A stretch of DNA of 64,000 nucleotides from Luscinia megarhynchos (GCA_034336665.1 CM067576.1:12701385-12765384); one strand, 5' to 3'. Positions 1 to 11,974 are shown, counted from the stretch's first letter. Notes: a model not told the origin generated them from the sequence alone. Program-made: numbers and translations.

Positions 1-2609
1 CCTTTTTTTCTATGAGCATCAGCAATCATCTAATCCCTCAAACCCTTTAATTCTGTGATTGCTCCTCACTGATCAAACAGCAACAGCAGTGTCAATTAAG
101 CACATGTGAATCTCCCTATGCTCCTATCAGTTGCATCTTGTACACAACCAGGGTATAAAAAACTGTCAGAAAGGTGAACTGAAGGGGACCTTCAATCTAA
201 ATGAACTGATGACAAATTTTTATTACCACTGTTTTCTTCACTGAAGTAGTCCAATAGACTTTAGGTCACAGACAAGAGAGTTGACAGAAAGAAATGAAAT
301 GCACACAAAAGGGTTTAGAGGACAATTTCTGTACTCTGATGTGCATCTTCTCCATGAAACAGAGTTAGCACAACTCAGTGCAGTGCCTTTTAAATTCTCT
401 CTGCCTGAAGCAGGGTCTATCTACAAGTCTTTTTCCCTTGTGCTGTGGTTTGTTAAAATACATCATTTGTTGGTTTTGCAGCATGCATTATTGAAGACAA
501 GATACAAGGCCTTTCTGGTTGACTGCTCTGGCTTCCAGCCCATGAAACAGTCAACTTGAAAATATGGTGCAAATCCCTTCTGTTCTCAACTGAGCAGGTT
601 CTAAGGCTACACATATTTTAAACATGGAGTGCAGAACATGGAGTTAGCAGTGTTTTTAAGCTACAATATGCAGCAACGCTTGATTTTGTGATCTGTGCTC
701 CCAAACAACTTGGTGAGAAATCCATTTAAAAATTCTTACAACAGACACTACAACAAACCAGAAAACCAGAGAAAATATCTGTTAATGCTCACAGAAGTTT
801 AAAGGTATCACTAATACCACTATTACCATAGACTGGACGGTGGTGATACCTCTGATACAACCTGACAGCATTTGTAGAAAGCTCAGTGTTTACTTCATGG
901 GGGTTTTTCTGCTGTGGTGTAATGCTATTTTCAATAAATGGCAAGTTACTTTTGAAATACATTCCAGCACTGTATGAATGTAATGGGATGGCACAGAACA
1001 ACATATAATTCCAGCAGGTAAATACATAACAGCTTTTCTGTCTCGACTATCTTTAATTGAGAGAGCTGCAAAAGCACGGTTTCAATTATAGATTCTAAAT
1101 TATCTATGTTAGCAGCACTTATACTTGTACATAATGAAACAGATACTATGCTGGCAGTGTTTTGAAATGGTAAAAGAATGCTCTGAATACCAACTGCTAC
1201 ACAGTTTTTGGCAACTTGTTTGTTTTTTTCATTTTATATGTTAATGGGTGTACAATAACATCACAGCACTAACAAAGAAAGAGAAAGCAGAAGAAGCTGC
1301 AACAAGAGGCTGCAAAAAAAGGAAAAATGGCTGAGGGTCAAGCAATGTGCCCTTAGAGCCACCAGAAGCACAGAATGCAATCAGATCCAAACACGTCCTG
1401 CTTCATGGAAACTACAGGATTTCATTTCTAATGGAAATGGAAATTTCTAATGGAAACAGAGGATATCTCAAGGTTCCTATCTCAATGAAAACAGGCACCA
1501 TCTCACTAGAATTTAAATTAGTTCTTACCCACCCATGTGGAGAGGAAAATCAGGGGCAGAGAACACACCAAGAATCACCTGTGGCATGTTATACTGGAAT
1601 CACTGGCAGAGCTAGGAAGTCAGCAAAAGATTGCAGGCACCTTCACCTTCTTTGAGAACATAACATTTACTTCCACCATATGAAAATTACAATTCAACAT
1701 TACAATTCCAACATATGGAAATAAACAATAAATATTTTTTCAATATTCTTAAAAAGTATGCTGCAAATAATTTCTTTGGAAGCAGAGTGAGCATTCTTTA
1801 ATGAACATCAACTGTATCTAATCTGCAAAAGGCTCCTTGACACCCTCTAAAGAACCTTGTTCTTCAGGAGCAATATATCCATAGCCAACCAGTCAAAGAA
1901 AAAGCTATTTTCAGGAATTATTATTATTGTCCAGTGCAGCAAAGGTACAGAGCATGTGAATGGAAAGGCCACAATAGTCTCTGTTGGCATTTATAGTTTC
2001 ACTGGCTATAAAAGCAACTTCAAAACTGTCAATGGTTTTGCTGATTCTCTAGAATTGTAACTTCATAAATAAATTTAATTCTAATGGAGGATCAAGTTTT
2101 AGTATTTCTGGATAAATTAAGCCTCAGCTTCCTTTGGATATCCAAAATTCTGCTTTGTATTACTCTCTGGAAAGGGCATTTTTCAGGACTCAAGAATCCT
2201 CAAGTACATCAATTAAGCCAAAATGACAAAATTTCAGCCATCAGGAGAACCATTCATACTCCTTCAGCATGCAAAGGTTAAAAAATATATTGGATATCAG
2301 ACTTTCCCCTAAAAATTACTAGAATAAGACCATTCCTTTGTATTTCTCATCAAAATATTGATGTTATCACGGTGAAATAAAAATTGCTGAAAACTGCAGA
2401 TAAGACAATTGAATTAGTAGTTATTATTGAGATGTGATTCAGGTTCCTAACACTGAAATTATTCTGATCAGTTTTATATTATCCTTGGAAGCATCTCCCC
2501 ACAGATGAGTTTTTATTTTGCTCTACAACACAAATCTAGTTCTCCAAACCACTCCTCCTGGAACATCTTAGGAAAATCTCCCCAGGAAGGGAATTGTGAC
2601 AGAAGTTCA

Positions 2610-2672
2610 CCACGCAGAGGATTTTAAGAGCAGGTTAGATGATCAACTCTCACAAGTGATTGAGATATATTT
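2610..2672 (+). mobile_element. Possible CR1-like fragment
   Basis: GAGGATTTTAAGAGCAGGTT followed by AGATGATCAACTCTCACAAG resembles the CR1 3' region phrase that precedes the terminal tail. The match is short, and no terminal tail follows. Confidence 0.35.
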
Positions 2673-5600
2673 AACCTGCAGCAAAGAATGGTGCAGATGG
2701 CTGACTTTCTTCAGTCTGTAATGCAGCATGCTCTGTACCCAGCCTGTGCCACATCTGCAAGGAACAGCTGCTGCCTCACCTCTGGCATGCTGAAAGGATC
2801 CTTTCCTTTTCCTTTTAAGAATTTAATTTATGACATCCTATTTTTATGGAGCTACGTTACAATGCTGTAATAACAAAATTTAGAAATGCTTGGAGTTATA
2901 CTAAAATCTAGGTTTCATATTTGCATGCTTAGCTAACAACTTATCAAGTTTTAAAATCAACAAGATATCAATAAACTCTAAAGATTATGCATTATTGAAC
3001 CATGCTCTCATAAATTCCTGCTGAGTTACCCCAGTTGGTATGAGACACAAAACTAGTGACAGCATCTTGGTTCTGCTCCTTGCTCTGATACTGCCAGTGC
3101 ACCTGGGTTGGTCATGATCTTGCTGCTCTCAGATGCCTACTTGTAAAACAGAATTATTAACAATGACAGAATTATTAACAATTCTCACCGTGAAGATGAG
3201 GAAGACAGAGCAGTAAATATAAATATTACAGGAGGTATCTCAGCACTGGCCTCTTCATGTTCCTTCCTCCTCAGGATATAAATATAGACAGGAAATGCAA
3301 AGTAGATATGGCCACTGAATCTACCTTAGTTAATAGACTAAAGTTCATTTTTTTTTAACCTGAAAAGTAGACCATCATCCTAGCTTTGGTATTTACAATG
3401 CCTTTTTCTGCACTAACAGCTTCACTGGCAAACCCTGTCACTAGAGACTCAAACTTTTTTATAGCTCACTTCAGTCCTCACCTCCTAATGCAGAGAATGT
3501 ATCTTGCCACCTGACTCACTCCCCTCCAGCTATTTTTAGAAGCTTTTCCATTTGATGGACTACTGCAGATCACATTCAAAGCATCAACTGCATGTAAGTG
3601 AAGTTACAGATGTGACAAACTGACAAATCTGTGAAGAAAGACTAACCCAAACTACTCATACTGCTGTGAACAAATCAATCCCAAGATCATTCTCTCTGTT
3701 GTGGGTGACTCTTGTAAAGTTCTATGTTTATCTCATAACCCCATAGATACTTGATTTTTTTTCCTGTCATTTTCTCTCTATAAACATCTACAAAAGAGTT
3801 TTAAAAGCATACTTCTTCATCTTACCCAGGGGAGCCATTTCAATCACTCAGTCAAACATATATTCATCAACTAAATAACACTTACTCATTTAAACTGCTG
3901 TTTTATTTACCCAGCTGAATTACTATTTTGGCATATACATTTGAAAAGACTGTTTTAGCATTCAAGAATATTTGCCTTTGAAACTATCAGACAGGCAATC
4001 CATGACAACAGCAATGCAAACTCCCCCTGCTAAGCTGTCAGCAGGTCTCATCTGTGAGCTGGAGGTCAGATTCAAGGTGGCAGTGGATGGGACATGCCCA
4101 GTCAGCCTTTAATTTAACTGATGTCAAGCAGTGTCAGTTATGGAGGCAGAGCTGTATTTACACTGCAACCAGATATACTTGATTATTTATAACTACAGTA
4201 TCTACACTGTAGCTAAAATTAAAAATAAAAATGAAATCTGGCTACCAGCAGTGTCACACTACAGACATCACATTTAAACAGCAATTAACTCCAGTGCTGT
4301 GACTGTGTGCCTCTATCATGGGGATGACTGCAAATTGCATCTTGATGGCACTCTTGAAAAATACCTAGCAGAATAACCATTCCAATGGATCAGAAATGAA
4401 CTACCAAGATAATGTGGATGACCTCAAATTAAATACAAGGAATAAATACCACCAGGGTTGGTTAAATTCTCTTTACCTTCTTTTCCTGTAAATCTATATT
4501 TTTTACAAATCACTGCTACAGACATAGCTTACCTTATCTTTTTATCTAGCTTATTTTTCTGTTGTTCTTTTTATATAGCCAGGGATTTTCACAGATGACT
4601 TGGAATTCTGAAGAAATTTATGGTACAGCTGTGTAAAGGAAACTATTCAATATAAACATAGATTTTACTGACGTTTTGCCCAAAAAGACCATGTGAGAAT
4701 TACTATGGCTCTCCATGATAATTTAGCTTTTTTCCTTAAGTAAATTTGCTACTTATATGACCAGACATGTCTTATTGTTCCAGAAAGACAAATAAAATAA
4801 AGTAGAAAATGCCTTTTCCATACAAATACCTTCAGTGGAAAAATCAGTGCTATGCACTATTACCATACTGACTACTCCCTGTACGAACTTACACTTCAAA
4901 GTATCTACCATCACCTAAGTGCCCTAGGACTCAGGTGAGAACAGATTATTTCTGGAATGTGTACAATAGATTGACTGCTACTGCAAAACAAATTCCCTCA
5001 GCTGCAATGAGCTAAAAAGCCAGGCAATAAGAGTTTGTCTGAAGGAGCTGCTGTGACACATCTGAACTTCAGTTCTGCTGCAGATGCTGAGACACCAATG
5101 AGCTCTGTTTTGGGAAGTGAGGAGGAAGGAAGCTTCTGAGTGTATGAGCCTTCAGAAGTCCAGGAAAACAGCTTCTGGTGCAAACTCAAAGCCTCAGGTT
5201 GTCTGGTCAGCATCCTAAATTACTATTGTGGCAAGAGGAAAGAAAATCTTCAGAGAGAGTTGTGCACAGACCTTGGCTCAGGCTCAGCTTCAGTCAATCA
5301 ATGTAGCAGCCAAATGAAGCAGCTTACTTTTAGTAAAATATGACTCACTTGATAGACCCAAAAATGTAGGAACATCTTCCCATTAATGTGAGCATGGCTT
5401 CACAAGAGTCATTGCTTTCAGAATCAAAATGCAAATTATAACTGAAAATTAAGATCTGTTGGTTCACTGCATTTCACAAAGAGCAAATACATGCCAGTAT
5501 AGATTTCTAAACAGGACAACAATCATCTCTGATGACAGACACCAAACTTCATCACCTAACTGGGAACAGATCAACTCATGCTATCACCATTAACACATCT

Positions 5601-7801
5601 CACAAATCTGAAACTCCTCTTCTGTTGAATTTAGCCAAATGCTTTGCTTTTCTGAGTCAGCCCTTGAGTCTGGTGTATTTTCAGAAGACCACATCTGCAA
5701 GCCTTCAGAGCCTCCATCTTAATAGTTCTGCTTCCTAATGTGTTAATTAAGATCTACATTACATTAGCCACATAACTACTTAATAAGATTAATCCACCTG
5801 GAAAATGATGGCTTGTCTTGATTAAATTGAAGGAAGGTAACAGAAGTGACATTTAAAACACATTGCCTGTTATTGCATTTTGATCGCCTGTATCGAAGTG
5901 TCTGACAGGAAACAGTAGAAATGGAGAGATCCATGCTGCTTTACACAGCTAATGAGGGATGAGTTTATTTTTACAGAGAGCTCCCTGCGGTGTTCTCGAG
6001 CCCCTACACCGTGAGCTGGGTGGCTCCAGCAGGAGCACAGTGGGGCAGCACTCAGGCAGTGATCAGGGGCTGCTCTGCCTGCACTGAACCCCAGCTCACC
6101 CCTCCACCAGGATGCCAGATCCCCCCATTTCAGAGTTTTGTTACTCCTTTAGCATTGTCTGTGTGCTGCATTGCTAATAAAACACCTTAACTAGTCGAAA
6201 ACAATTTGTGTGCAAACCAAAATGTGACTTTGCAGCTGCAGCATCTGGCAGAGATCTCAGCATCATTTGGAGAGAGCTGAAGACAACCTGTACAGCCCCA
6301 CCATCACTGCTGAGCTCAGCTTTCCACATCCATCCAAGGAAAATTTCTGCTACATCAGTAGAATCTGTTTTTCCTCTCTCTCATCTCAAAAGCAAGTGAG
6401 ATGGTGCCAAATTTAACAGCTAATTAGCCATGTTTAGTTTCATTATTGACATTATATTTGCAATTCTGTATTTGATATCTGGAAACAGGTATTTTTCATA
6501 TACATATACTTTTAAACTTCAGTACTTTAATATTTAATAACTGTAATATTTTTGAAAAAATCTTTCTGAAATCCACATACGCTGTGAAATTTGTGAAATA
6601 CCTCAAACTGAACATGAACTTGGATCAGATTGGTTCATCCAATGAGAAGTAAACCCTGGCATATGTGAGTATGAAAACACAAATTCATATCAACTTTTTC
6701 CAAATAGTCAGTGTACTTATTGTACCTAAAGTGATCTCTCCACACAACTGTCCACAATTACTTTTAGTGTTTTTTAAAATGGGAGCTTCTAGAATCAGAG
6801 ATCACAATCTCTTCCTGTGTTTTTCAGCCTTCTAGAACATTACTATATCAAGCAATCAAGATAAAAAATACTAAGTCAATTCTGAATTACTATAAAATTT
6901 GCTAAAATTGTGAGCACATCAAAGACAATATGTCCTAAATCAAAAAGCTGACACCAAAGCATTCTTTATATGTGTCTTCAGCTGGAGTTAGTTTGGATAT
7001 TTCCACATAAATTGTAGGTTATCTTAGGTGTCCTCTGAAATGATAAAAGTTGAATTTATGGTATATTCTGTCAATTAGAAAGGAAACAGCACACAGTCAC
7101 AGATTTTATGGAAATGTGTGTCTAGCCCACCACATAATTTTAAATGTAGAAAATGTTTGGCATATATTAACAGAATTTAGGCACAGATAAATCCTGTAAG
7201 GGCATCTATTTCACTTCTTGAAGAAGCAATTATTCCCAAACATGCCTCTTTTCTTCCCCCCCGCTTTCCCTCTTAATTTAGATTAATTACACCCAAATTC
7301 TAACATCATCCTTACGCAAAAAGACATACATAAGAGATAAATGGGCTTCACTCTCAGAAAGCTTTTTTAATGTCATTACAATCTATCTCATCCCTGTAGA
7401 AATTCCAAGGCAGTATCAATTTTTGGGGTTTATGCACTCTGAAGGGATACTGCCTAATGATTTGTATTAAGAATGGAATTTTTGTCTCCTAATTTAAATC
7501 CCTAGTTGAACACAACTTTCACAGCATGGTGGACTTCACTTGCAGTTTTAAAGCAGCACTGAGGATTTTTCTGCCCATTACACTTGCCTCCTCCTTTCAG
7601 ACATACCCACTATTAGTGAGATGTAGTGTGTAATTACAAAAAACCTGAAACTGTGTTATCTTAATAGTGAATTTTGTTTTCATTCAGATAGGAAAATGCA
7701 GTAATAAAGTAATTTACATTCCTCTTAAATTGCAGTTTTATTATTTCCTACCAGAATTTAGTCTCTTAATAAGGAACAGGCAGATCAAATTGAATACCTG
7801 C

Positions 7802-7817
7802 TTTTTTTTTTTTTTTT
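7802..7817. repeat. Poly-T run of 16
   Basis: There is a run of 16 T followed by CTTCTTCTTTC on the plus strand. It is a homopolymer tract without an adjacent recognisable retroposon body, so I list it as simple sequence only. Confidence 0.8.
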
Positions 7818-9644
7818 CTTCTTCTTTCAAATTGCTCTACTTTAAAATGCTTTGCTTGCTGAGTAGGCACAGCTTGTGTTTAAGTGGCCCTTCTCAGACT
7901 AGGGGTTAAAGGTTTCTTTGGGAGACCCACGTTTTGAAAAGAATGGCTTCATTCTGAGTTCTGTCAATTATAGAAAGGTCACTCTCCACAGCCAGAGCCC
8001 AGGAATAGTTGTTGTGTTAAAAGCTGTCAGAGGCTTTCCTAAAAACTGCTGGTATAGCAATATTAACTTGGACTTAATAAAAAGAAAGGTGAGGTAGAAA
8101 AACTTTTCACCCATCCCTGCTCTAAGAATTTATCTTTTCGATATTCCTTGTGCTCATCCAAACCTGTCATTTGTTTTACTCCACTGTGAAAGATTACTTG
8201 CCTAAATATTGTTCTTCCTCCTTCCTCCACATTACCAGCATTTTAGCAACCTTCTACAAAATGTCAGAACAAGCAAACTTTTCCAGCATGCTCTGAGGAA
8301 AGCTAACTGCAGCAATTTAAGATGTAGCCAGCATTTCTGGCTTCTCATCTCTTCTACAGGAGGTTACCACTCCCAAAACAGCATCTCAGCCTCTTCAAAT
8401 GCGCAAAGCTAATTAGAGTGGGGCTGGGACACACTGCCAGAATTTGCACTGAAGTGCCCCAGGCAGATGAGCACATTCCAACTCTGCACTCCTGCTGCCC
8501 TATATTTGCATAGAGATGGCAACAAAAAGCTGCAGGGAGGGAATTGGGAAGGGTGCTAAAGTCCTGCAGTTGTCTGCTAAATGACCATAATTGCCTACCT
8601 GAGCCCTTCAGGTTCCTGCCCAAAACCACAGGGTTTCTCACCTGTGCACAACCTGGAGGCAGTTCAGCAGCAATGCAAACATTCTGCCTTGCACTTAGGG
8701 ATGTGCTGCTCATGCACTTTGACCTACAGCCAGTCACAGATGAAAGCCCAACCAATGAACACTTGTCTAAAAATTTTCAGGTTTTTGGCACCATCAGGAT
8801 GTAGGATTTCGTGACAAGGAAGAAGTCAAAACTAGACCCTCCATGGAAAACATGGAGAAGCTGAGGTGCAGCAGCAGCAGCATTTACTGAAAACAGAAGC
8901 AAATCCATAAAATGATCAAGCTTATAAAAGTACAATTCAGTTTCCTTTCCCAGCTCTATTTTAACTGATTGTTTTTCCAGTACAAGTATCTTGTATCAGC
9001 ATTTGCTTCTAACTTTGGCAATTACCAAGTTTAATGTGAGCCACAGGTCCTGAGTGCAAGACGGTGCTCAGCCTCTGAACAGAAGTCTTCAGCTGACAAA
9101 AATCAGATGCTCAGACTTCTCCTGTTCCAGTCACGCCATCCACCATCCCAGCACACTAAAGTGTGGGAGGTGCTTTGTCTAATTGTAACATTCTGTTCTG
9201 TCTTCTCCCCATAATTTTTGTAATAACCAGAGAAGACCTTACTGTGATATTGCAAAGAAAACCCCTGAGCCTCAGCAGTAAAAGGCATTCCATTTAAATG
9301 ATTAAAATCCTTTTCGTGACAACTTCTCTGTGTTTTTAACACGTTTTTGCAGTTTAAGAAAGTATTTCTGGTTCTAGGTTTTACTTATTTTTTCTTTCCA
9401 CTGCCATGTCTTTCTTCTCCTCTGGAACATAGCTTTTCTTTAAGAGAAAAAGAAACCATTCATTATCTAATTTCTCACATTAATATCACAGGACAGACTG
9501 TTTACCGTGGGTCAAATTCTGCTGTCCTTGGTGTTTGCTATTAGAATTCATCCGAGAAAGAAGAACCAGGGCTGCGGTCCTGGGCTGCAAGCCAATCCTT
9601 GACTTCTCTAAAGCACTACAATGCAGTTGTACTAAATCAAGCCT

Positions 9645-10035
9645 TTCACAGAAGCACAGAACAGGTCAGGTTGGAAAGGATCACCGGGGTCATCTGGTCC
9701 AACCCCTCTGCTCCAGCAGGGTCATCCCAGAGCACAGGGCACAGGACTGTGTCCTGGAAGTTCTGGAATATCCCCAGTGGGGGAGACTGGGACAAAATGA
9801 TTCAGTGCTTGGTCACTGCACAGGAGTTCTGCCCCAAGTTCAGGTGGAGCTCTCTGGGCATCAGTTCCTGCCCGCTGCCTCCTGCTCTATTGGAACCACA
9901 GTGAGGAACCTGTTCCGTGCTCTGAGCCCTCCCTGCAGATATTTACACAATTAGTGAGCTCCCCCTTAGCCACCTCTCGAGGCTGAACAGCCCCAGCTCC
10001 CTCAGCCTCCTCTTTCTTCAACATCTCTAAGTTAT
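9645..10035 (-). mobile_element. CR1 LINE 3' fragment (antisense on plus strand)
   Basis: The plus strand carries the reverse complement of a CR1 3' end. It reads CACAGAACAGGTCAGGTTGG, AAAGGATCACCGGGGTCATC, TGGTCCAACCCCTCTGCTCC, then AGCAGGGTCATCCCAGAGCA, and further right CTGCAGATATTTACACAATT and GCTGAACAGCCCCAGCTCCC. These phrases are typical of avian CR1 copies. The element is 5'-truncated, as usual for CR1, and carries no intact reverse transcriptase. Confidence 0.85.
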
Positions 10036-10179
10036 GCCAGGAAAAAGAACATGGAGCCAGTAAACACAGCACATTTCTGTGATCACATTGCCACCATCTG
10101 CAGCAGCACAACGGCACCAGCCATAAATCAGAAACCACACGAATCAGTGCGAGCACCGAGCACGTGCCCGACAGCTGGG

Positions 10180-10620
10180 GCAGGGGGAGGTTTGGGGAGG
10201 TTTGGGGGGTTCAGTGGTGTTTTGGGGCATTTTGGGGCAGTTTGGTGGCATTTTGGGGCATTTTCTTGTCATTTTGGGATGGTTTGTGATGGTTCAGGTT
10301 GTTTTGGGGAGTTTTGGTTGTGGCATTTTGGGGTGGTTTGTGATGGTTTGATGGCATTTTGGGGCAGTTTGTGATGGTTCAGGTGGTGTTTTGGGGCAGT
10401 TTTGGGGCAGTTTGTGCTGGTTTAGGTGGTGTTTCAGGGTGATTTTGGGGCAGTTTGTTGCGGTTCAGGTGGTGTTCTGGGGCAGCTTAGGGGCGCTTCA
10501 GGCGGTGTTTCAGGGCGGTTTGTGGTGGTTTGACGGCGCTTTGGGGCAGTTTGTTCAGGCGGTGTTTTGGGGCAGTTAATGTCGGTTTCGGAGGTGTTTC
10601 GGGGCGGTTCGTGGCCGCTC
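10180..10620. repeat. G-rich tandem tract of TTTTGGGGCA-type units
   Basis: The plus strand shows many imperfect copies of TTTTGGGGCA, GTTTGTGATGGTTCAGG and GGTGTTTTGGGGCAG from about 10180. Toward the right the same phrases acquire C in place of T (for example GGCGGTGTTTC, then GGCGGTTCG), merging into the GC minisatellite. It appears to be one repeat family graded in composition. The plus-strand frames here (GFGGFSG-type, WHFGVVCDG-type) are not protein-like. Confidence 0.8.
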
Positions 10621-11430
10621 GTTCGCTCGGGTCGGGTCGGGCCGGGCCGGGCCGGGTCGGGTCGGGTCGGGTCTGGTGGGTCGGGCCTGGTGGGTTGGGC
10701 CTGGCTGGGCGGGGCGGTTCGGGGCGGGCCGGGCCAGGCCAGATAGATCGGGCCTGGCCGGGTGAATCGGGCCTGGCTGGGCGGGGCGGGACGGTTCGGG
10801 GCGGCCGGATAGATCGGGCCTGGCCGGGTGGGTCGGGTTGGGAATCGGGTGAATCGGTCCTGGCTGGGCGGGGCGGTTCGGGGCGGGGCGGTGGATCGGG
10901 CCGGGTGGATCGGGCCTGGCTGGGCGGGGCGGTTCGGGGCGGGCCGGGTGGATCGGGCCTGGCCGGATCGGGCCTGGCTGGGCGGGGCGGGGCGGGGCTG
11001 GGCGGGGCGGTTCGGGGCGGGCCGGGTGGATCGGGCCGGGTGAATCGGTCCTGGCTAGGCGGGGGCGGTTCGGGGCGGGGCGGTTCGGGGCGGGCCGGGT
11101 GAATCGGTCCCTGGCTGGGGCGGGGCGGGGCGCGGTTCAGGGGCGGGCCGGGTGAATCGGTCCCGGGCTAGGGCGGGGCGGTCGGGGCGGGGCGGCGTGG
11201 CCGGGGTCAGGTGAACGGGGGCGGGGCGGGGCGGTTCGGGGCGGGCCGGGTGAATCGGTCCTGGCTAGGCGGGGCGGTTCGGGCGGGGCGGTTCGGGGCG
11301 GGCCGGGTGGATCGGGCCTGGCTGGGCGGGGCGGGGCGGGGCGGGGCGGGGCAGTTCGGGTCGGGCCGGGCGGTTCGGGGCGGGCCGGGCGGATCGGGCC
11401 GGGCCGGGCGGGTCGGGTCGGGGCGCGGCG
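10620..11430. repeat. GC-rich minisatellite (about 40-45 bp irregular units) abutting the exon donor
   Basis: Units on the plus strand combine GGGCGGGGCGGTTCGGGG, CGGGCCGGGTG and (G)AATCGGTCCTGGCT or GATCGGGCCTGGCTG. Unit length varies around 43 bp, with internal GGGGC expansions, for example about 11325-11352. The array ends roughly 10 bp before the splice donor at 11439. Runs of three to four G are dense on the plus strand, which is the template strand for TENM2, so G-quadruplexes are likely there and the pre-mRNA would be C-rich. Several open frames cross the array on both strands (Gly/Arg-rich one way, Pro/Arg-rich the other). They are repeat artefacts. Confidence 0.88.
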
Positions 11431-11439
11431 CGGACCCAC

Positions 11440-11553
11440 CTCTGCCGGCAGGCGGCGCGGGCGGGCCGTCGTCGCCGGGCGGGCGCAGGCCGTTGTTGAA
11501 GGTCGGAGCCTCGGCCGGCTGCAGCTGCCAGTTGAGCCCCAGGAGATGCATGG
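11440..11553 (-). CDS. TENM2: Teneurin-2 internal exon: outer end of the membrane helix and first extracellular residues
   Basis: This 114-nt exon starts CC ATG CAT, completing Ala and giving [13 protein letters not shown], the conserved teneurin motif just outside the membrane. PTFNNG follows, then a Pro/Gly-rich tail ([16 protein letters not shown]). The first half matches known teneurin-2. The second half is much richer in Pro and Gly than I recall for mammalian teneurin-2 and is built almost entirely of G/C-ending codons. The acceptor AG is at 11555-11554. The best donor is CAGAG|GTGGGT (GT at 11439-11438). That donor is inferred from consensus and phase, and an alternative in this GC-rich DNA is possible. 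Both borders are phase 1 and the length is 38 codons, so the exon can be skipped without a frameshift. The extracellular EGF, NHL/YD-repeat and C-terminal exons lie beyond the left edge. Confidence 0.9.
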
Positions 11554-11590
11554 CTGCGGACACACGGACACACACAGCGGTCAGCGCGGC
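11554..11590 (-). promoter_or_regulatory. TENM2: UG-rich splice acceptor region of the juxtamembrane exon
   Basis: On the minus strand the bases before the acceptor AG read CTGTGTGTGTCCGTGTGTCCGCAG (shown in pieces: CTGTGTGTGT, then CCGTGTGT, then CCGCAG). The tract alternates T and G with few consecutive pyrimidines, unlike the clean T/C tracts before the other two exons. UG repeats in RNA are known binding sites for TDP-43 and CELF proteins, which can repress or alter exon use. Regulation here is my inference; the UG-rich composition is seen directly. Confidence 0.55.
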
Positions 11591-11974
11591 TGCGGACACC
11601 CCGCGGCAGCGCCCCAGCGCCGCTCGGCTCGCAGCGATGGGGATGCGCTAAAAGAACCGGCTACAGCGGCCGCAACATCCCCCCCACCCTCGCAAAAAGC
11701 CACAGAAACAAAAGCGAGCTCTGGTTCACTCACACACATCTGTGTGGCACTGAAATGCAAAAGGTAGAATGCTCACAACTCCGGGCAGAGCCGCTGTCCC
11801 GACTCACACGGTGCGGGGGAAACAAAGCACTTGCTGCAAGTACCAGCTCCCAGTTTAAATTACCGGTGGTAATTTGTATGTTGATTATTAAATCTGCTCT
11901 AGCCCGATGTAAAATAGTGACTTGGTAATGCAATTATTTTGTGTTTAGTACAACTCATTTAAATCAATACATTA

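Larger units (their letters stand above)
1..11439 (-). other. TENM2: TENM2 intron downstream of the juxtamembrane exon (partial)
   Basis: The intron starts with the donor GTGGGT at 11439 and runs off the left edge. Next to the exon it is tandem repeat (about 10180-11430), then a CR1 copy (about 9645-10035). From 1 to about 9640 it is AT-rich sequence with a 16-T run at 7802, a possible CR1 fragment near 2610-2672 and only short, unconvincing open frames. The next expected teneurin-2 exon (furin-site and pre-EGF region) was not found on the minus strand, so it should lie further left. Confidence 0.85.
10600..11690. other. CpG-dense, GC-rich block containing the juxtamembrane exon
   Basis: The sequence switches from AT-rich intron to extremely GC-rich with very frequent CG dinucleotides. 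The block covers the GC minisatellite, the teneurin-2 exon at 11440-11553 and about 130 bp beyond it (for example CGGCTGCGGACACCCCGCGG near 11586). By composition it qualifies as a CpG island inside the gene. An unmethylated internal promoter is possible, but I see no TATA box or initiator that would prove one. It could equally be composition driven by the tandem repeat and GC-biased gene conversion. Confidence 0.7.

Noticed and set aside
8354..8755. Minus-strand open frame of 133 codons in the TENM2 direction
   Set aside because: It does not resemble the teneurin-2 region expected next (pre-EGF extracellular segment) or any other family I know.
9535..10156. Open frames of 89-139 codons on both strands
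   Set aside because: They lie in a truncated CR1 copy and do not match the CR1 reverse transcriptase reading frame.
10530..11651. Gly/Arg-rich (plus) and Pro/Arg-rich (minus) open frames resembling low-complexity RNA-binding proteins
   Set aside because: They are translations of the GC minisatellite. Only the part at 11440-11553 on the minus strand belongs to a real exon.
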